Assembly (NCBI GenBank): GCA_944320765.1
Contig: CALUIS010000011.1
Span: 1-64,000, forward strand
Source of the DNA: an uncultured Paraprevotella sp.
GTDB lineage: Bacteria; Bacteroidota; Bacteroidia; Bacteroidales; Bacteroidaceae
DNA: 64,000 bases
Reading direction: 5' to 3'
Below, piece after piece: positions 60,321 to 64,000 of this stretch (within the stretch, counting starts at the first letter, position 1; every line of letters begins with the position of its first letter). Below the pieces are notes generated by a model that was not told where the DNA came from, made no database searches, and saw only the letters and a list, made by a program, of their open reading frames with translations. The translations under genes were made by a program, and so were the position numbers.

Positions 60321-61244
60321 CTACTCCGCATCAAAGAGTAATTCAAGCTTGGCTGCTTCGTCCTTCAGTTTCCGTGGATTCTGTTTCGCCAACTTAACAA
60401 GATTGGCGAGTTTCCATCTTACAGACGGGTAATCCTTGAAATATTCAAACTCATATCCTTCCCATTCCGGCTCGCCCAGTTCAAAACCGACCAAAAACCT
60501 CTTGTCATCATCAGTCATCAATCGGTTGACTTCGGTTATCAGTTTAATCCTTGTTTCTTCAAACTCCTCGTATGAGAAAGAAATGTCTGTCATACCGTCA
60601 AATTGGTTTGCCATTGCCTCATGTTGGTCAATGAGTCTCGGGACAAACGATTCATGGATAGGCCGGTCGCTGCCAAGCAGGTTGAAGATAAGTCCTTCCC
60701 TGCAATCTGCCATCGGCAAATCCATATACGTCACATCAAACAGGTCGCGAGGATGTTGACGGGAAAGAGCCGCCGCAATCTTCCCGCCATATAGCTGTGT
60801 CAGCGGTACTATATCGGCCTCACAATAGAGTCCGAACTCCTCTTGCGCCTTATCGCTCAGTGGCATGGTTACTGCCTCGCCACCGACAAGACCTCGCTTT
60901 GTTTGGTTTACCTCCACCTTGACTTGCTTGCCTCGGTACTCGCAAAGCAATTTGCAAATGTCGTACTTAGGCACGATATGCATCCCTTTGAAAGCCTTTT
61001 CAGCTTTCTCTTTGATGGATTTCAAGTGCAGGTTGATGTCTTTCAAGCTTTGGTTTCTGTCTGCCAATGGAGTATATGTCAGGTCAATATCAACCGAATA
61101 GCGAGGTAAGTTCTTAAGAAAAAGGTTGATGGCTGTACCGCCATGTACGGCAAACACACCCTCTTCCATAACTATTGGCATCAGCCGTAACAGAAGTTCC
61201 ACTTTCTGAGCGTATATCTGTGTATTGGCGTTGTTCCTATTCAT
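60321..61244 (-). CDS. AbiEii-type nucleotidyltransferase toxin
   Basis: A 307-residue protein of the AbiEii/AbiGii toxin family (start at the ATG at 61244; an in-frame ATG at 61253 is also possible). It shows the nucleotidyltransferase motif VHGGTAINLF and the acidic pair RYSVDIDLTY, later VEVNQTKRG and YGGKIAAALSRQHPRDLFDV. Type IV AbiE toxins transfer nucleotides to tRNA acceptor ends or other targets, stopping growth during phage infection. Coupled to the upstream antitoxin by an 8-base overlap (ATGAATAG). No membrane or secretion signal. Confidence 0.88.
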   Translation of the reverse strand: MNRNNANTQIYAQKVELLLRLMPIVMEEGVFAVHGGTAINLFLKNLPRYSVDIDLTYTPLADRNQSLKDINLHLKSIKEKAEKAFKGMHIVPKYDICKLLCEYRGKQVKVEVNQTKRGLVGGEAVTMPLSDKAQEEFGLYCEADIVPLTQLYGGKIAAALSRQHPRDLFDVTYMDLPMADCREGLIFNLLGSDRPIHESFVPRLIDQHEAMANQFDGMTDISFSYEEFEETRIKLITEVNRLMTDDDKRFLVGFELGEPEWEGYEFEYFKDYPSVRWKLANLVKLAKQNPRKLKDEAAKLELLFDAE

Positions 61245-61998
61245 ATTCTGCAAGTTCTTTGGGTATGGTCATATTATATTTGGCGATATATTTCCCAGTA
61301 GGCACTACCATGTATCGGGATGTGCCCAATATTACAGAATCCAATTTTAAAGCCTGGAACCAAGGATGGGCAGCTTTTTCTGCCATATAGACAAACAGTC
61401 GTTTCACTTTTTGCGAGGTGCATGATTCAAGCAGCGACTGTACCAGTTTAGGGCGGAGCGTTGTCAGACTCTCCATGATGTAATATATATCCAGCAGGGA
61501 GGAAGCTGCATCCGACAGATGAAGGCACTCCAAAAAAGCCCTCTCAGGAGAGGAAACGAGCAGGCTGCCACCATCAACAGCCATAGGCTCGACAGCCTTC
61601 AAGCCTGGGCCAAGGAAAGAGGTAGTCATGTACTTGACAGCCATGTCCCATTCCCCTTGAACAATCCAGGAGGGCAATTTGTTTTCCTTGTCGGTAAACA
61701 GATAGGCATTAGGCTTTCCGAGGGAAAGATAATGTGAGTACCCCCGAAGTTCCAAAGCCGTATAAGCACCCACGATGCATTGCTTGCCAAGTTGAGAATT
61801 ATAGGCAGCCACAACTTGTAATAATGACGGTGACATGCCTTTCAAGGCATAAACCCCCTTGGAGATGCGTGTCAGCCATCCTCTTTTCATATATGAATGC
61901 TGTTCTTTGGCATTAAGCCCTTGCCTTGTGAGCCAATCCCCGAAGAATAATGCCTCATGCGGATGGGTTTCCAATATCTGCTGTATTTTTGTTGCCAT
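61237..61998 (-). CDS. AbiEi-type antitoxin
   Basis: A 253-residue protein starting at the ATG at 61998. Residues about 1-60 are a winged-helix-like DNA-binding part (QILETHPHEALFFGDWLTRQGLNAKEQHSYMKRGWLTRISKGVY), the rest the AbiEi C-terminal domain (GALKGMSPSLLQVVAAYNSQL..., SPERAFLECLHL...). The antitoxin is expected to repress its own operon by binding the promoter at 62036-62067. Confidence 0.87.
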   Translation of the reverse strand: MATKIQQILETHPHEALFFGDWLTRQGLNAKEQHSYMKRGWLTRISKGVYALKGMSPSLLQVVAAYNSQLGKQCIVGAYTALELRGYSHYLSLGKPNAYLFTDKENKLPSWIVQGEWDMAVKYMTTSFLGPGLKAVEPMAVDGGSLLVSSPERAFLECLHLSDAASSLLDIYYIMESLTTLRPKLVQSLLESCTSQKVKRLFVYMAEKAAHPWFQALKLDSVILGTSRYMVVPTGKYIAKYNMTIPKELAEYE

Positions 61999-62035
61999 AT
62001 TCGCATTTATTATGAGTTTAACGATAAATTCTAAG

Positions 62036-62067
62036 CAAAAATACCATTCCCCACCCAAACCACCAAA
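62036..62067 (-). promoter_or_regulatory. full promoter of the AbiE operon
   Basis: On the minus strand TTTG (62067-62064), a spacer of 20 bases and TATTTTTG (62043-62036) match the Bacteroidetes consensus, 37 bases upstream of the antitoxin start. Confidence 0.75.
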
Positions 62068-62206
62068 TATTCTAAGATGCCTCTAAAGTACAACTGTATT
62101 CAAGCATTGACTTACCTCACACGCTTCTGGTACAGGCAGGGCTTCCGCCATAGCCGCATTTGCCTGCATATCCGTATCTTTACGCATGTTCTTCCCGAGA
62201 ATACTA

Positions 62207-64000
62207 TCACACCTCGTCCTCCTTCCGTTCCGGCAGCGGCGGGAGGGGACAGAGCTTGTCCACGTCGGGCAGCGTCTCGTCGGCATACATCGCGTCAATC
62301 TCGGCGGCATAGTTCTTGTTCACCACGGGACGCTTGATCTTCAGCGTGTTCGTCAGCTCGCCCTTCTCCATGCTGAAAGGTTCGGGCAGGAGCGTGATGC
62401 GCTTCACCTGCTCATAATGGGCGAACTCCTGCTGCAAGGTGCTGATGCGGAAGAGCAGCATCTTGTTGATGTCCGCGTTGCGGCACAAGTCAGCCGTATC
62501 CGTGAACGGGATGTGATGCCGCTCGGCAAACTCCTTCAGCAACGTGTACTCCGGCACGATGAGGGCGGAGACGAACTTGCGCTGGTCGGCGATGACCACA
62601 ATCTGGTCGATATAGCGGTCCACCACCAACTTGGACTCTATCATCTGCGGGGCGATGTACTTGCCGTTGGAGGTCTTGAACAAGTCCTTGATGCGGTCGG
62701 TGAGGTACAGCTCGCCGTTCTTCATGTATCCGGCGTCGCCCGTGTGGAACCATCCGTCCTCGTCGATGGCCGCACGGGTGGCCCCCTCCTTGCGGTAATA
62801 GCCCTTGGTGATGGTCGTGCCGCGCAGCAGGATCTCGTTGTCCTCGCCGAACTTCAGCTCCAGCCCCTCAATCAGCCGGCCGACGGAACCGATGGTCTTG
62901 TACTTCCCGCAGTGGTCGCACGACACGGTGGCCGTGGACTCCGTCAGGCCATAGCCGGCCAGCATGTTGAGTCCGGCCGAATGGACGAACTCTTCCACGG
63001 CAGGCGGGATGGCCGCCCCGGCCGTGGGGAAGAAATTGGCCCGCTCCAGCCCCAGCGTCTTCTTCAGCAGGGCGATGATGGTCTTCTCGAAGAAGGCGTA
63101 GCGCAACCGCAGCGACACGGGCGGGATAAGTCCCCGCATCTTATACCTTATATTATATATCTTTCCGATGAGCAAGGCTTCCTGCAACAGTTTTCGCTGC
63201 ACGGAGTTGCTCCGCCGGATTTTCTCCTGCACGCCGGCATACACTTTCTCCCAAAAGCGCGGGACGGCACACATGCACGTGGGATGCACCTCCTGCAGCG
63301 ACTGCAGCACATCGGCCGGACGGAGGTTGACGGCCAGCCTCGTCCCCTCGGCCAGGCACAAATACGACCACGCCCGCTCGAACACATGCGTGAAGGGCAG
63401 GAAGTTCAAGGCCACATCCTTGTCGCCCAGGGGAAGGACACTGTCATTGGCAATCAAAGCGTCGCGATACATCCGATGGGTCAGCATCACCCCTTTGCTG
63501 GCCCCTGTGGTGCCGGAAGTGTAGAGGATGTTGGCCAAATCGTCCAGCTGCAGCTCTCCGGCCCGCCTTTCCAGCTCCGCGTCATCCTCCAGCCTGTCCG
63601 CCAGCTTCAGGAACTCCTCGAAATAGACCGACACGGTGTCCTGCGGACTCTTCACCACGGCGGGGTCGAAGATGACCAGCTTCTGCAGCGTGGGGCAATG
63701 TGGCATACAGCGCAAGGCCGTGTCGTACTGGTACTGCTCCCCGACAAAAAGGTAGCGCACCTCGGCGTCGTTCACCATGTAGACCACCTGGCTCTCCGAA
63801 CTGGTGGCATAAAAGGGAATCGTCACCGCACGTATGCCATACGCCCCGAAATCCACATACAGGCATTCCGGCTTGTTCTGCGAGAACACGGCCAGATTCT
63901 CCTGTACCCCGACCCCCAGCGTCAGCAACGCACGGGAAACCTTCCGCACGTAATCCGAAAACTGGTTCCACGTGACCGGTATCCATGCATTCTTTTCATA
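62207..64000 (-). CDS. long-chain fatty acid-CoA ligase, 5' end outside the window
   Basis: The frame is open to the last base of the window (YEKNAWIPVTWNQFSDYVRK...), so the protein's start lies beyond position 64000. The visible 597 residues contain the AMP-binding signature LYTSGTTGASKGVMLTHR, the second core motif GYGLTESTATVS, the adenylation motif WFHTGDAGY and DRIKDLFKTSNGKYIAP, typical of long-chain acyl-CoA synthetases. It activates fatty acids to acyl-CoA. A natural stop lies at 62207-62209. The 209-base gap to the AbiE antitoxin holds the AbiE promoter but no other feature I can support. Confidence 0.9.
   Translation of the reverse strand, partial: YEKNAWIPVTWNQFSDYVRKVSRALLTLGVGVQENLAVFSQNKPECLYVDFGAYGIRAVTIPFYATSSESQVVYMVNDAEVRYLFVGEQYQYDTALRCMPHCPTLQKLVIFDPAVVKSPQDTVSVYFEEFLKLADRLEDDAELERRAGELQLDDLANILYTSGTTGASKGVMLTHRMYRDALIANDSVLPLGDKDVALNFLPFTHVFERAWSYLCLAEGTRLAVNLRPADVLQSLQEVHPTCMCAVPRFWEKVYAGVQEKIRRSNSVQRKLLQEALLIGKIYNIRYKMRGLIPPVSLRLRYAFFEKTIIALLKKTLGLERANFFPTAGAAIPPAVEEFVHSAGLNMLAGYGLTESTATVSCDHCGKYKTIGSVGRLIEGLELKFGEDNEILLRGTTITKGYYRKEGATRAAIDEDGWFHTGDAGYMKNGELYLTDRIKDLFKTSNGKYIAPQMIESKLVVDRYIDQIVVIADQRKFVSALIVPEYTLLKEFAERHHIPFTDTADLCRNADINKMLLFRISTLQQEFAHYEQVKRITLLPEPFSMEKGELTNTLKIKRPVVNKNYAAEIDAMYADETLPDVDKLCPLPPLPERKEDEV

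Overview
The window looks like a chromosomal segment of a fairly GC-rich member of the Bacteroidales (Bacteroides/Phocaeicola-like gut commensal). Supporting signs are repeated promoter elements of the form TAnnTTTG (with TTTG about 20 bases upstream in the best cases), very few Shine-Dalgarno sequences, two hybrid two-component systems of the one-polypeptide type, a TonB-dependent receptor, many secreted glycoside hydrolases, and C-terminal tails resembling type IX sorting domains. Genus and species cannot be resolved from what is visible.

Region 1 (about 1-8,700) is an accessory region, visibly AT-richer than the rest up to about 6.5 kb. It carries small zinc-finger/zinc-ribbon proteins, two consecutive large dynamin-like GTPases (one with an N-terminal TerB-like part and a membrane hairpin), several micro-proteins, a glycine-rich membrane protein, an LHH-type HNH/Endo VII nuclease, and two paralogous putative immunity proteins. 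It ends at the 3' half of a tRNA-Met gene (8663-8704) that begins exactly at the anticodon loop. This is the footprint expected where an integrative element has displaced a tRNA 3' end. No integrase gene lies in the window.

Region 2 (about 8,700-16,750) starts with a long gene-poor stretch holding palindromic repeats. Core-type genes follow: a CDP-alcohol phosphatidyltransferase overlapping an IspD/TarI-like cytidylyltransferase, an NTP_transf_5 protein, a double-META lipoprotein, a YciO/Sua5 protein and a malic enzyme fused to a phosphotransacetylase-like domain.

Region 3 (about 16,750-44,900) is a carbohydrate-use locus: a TonB-dependent receptor, divergent from a hybrid two-component regulator; then a secreted carbohydrate-binding-like protein, a GH2, a GH43-like enzyme and a second GH2; a second hybrid regulator; a giant GH78 rhamnosidase with three inserted lectin-like modules; and a multi-domain GH30-like enzyme. 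No SusC/SusD pair is present. The enzyme set (galactosidase, arabinosidase-like, rhamnosidase, endo-glycosidase) would fit a branched plant glycan such as type II arabinogalactan, but that substrate is inference.

Region 4 (about 44,900-64,000) is mostly housekeeping and transport: lrgAB, alkaline phosphatase, a ComEA-like HhH protein with a sodium-dependent symporter, VanZ, a GH43-type secreted protein, CYTH phosphatase, release factor 2 and a five-gene MacAB/TolC-like efflux operon. A second repeat-bearing gene-free stretch (59,335-60,320), an AbiE-type toxin-antitoxin pair and a long-chain acyl-CoA ligase cut by the window end complete it.
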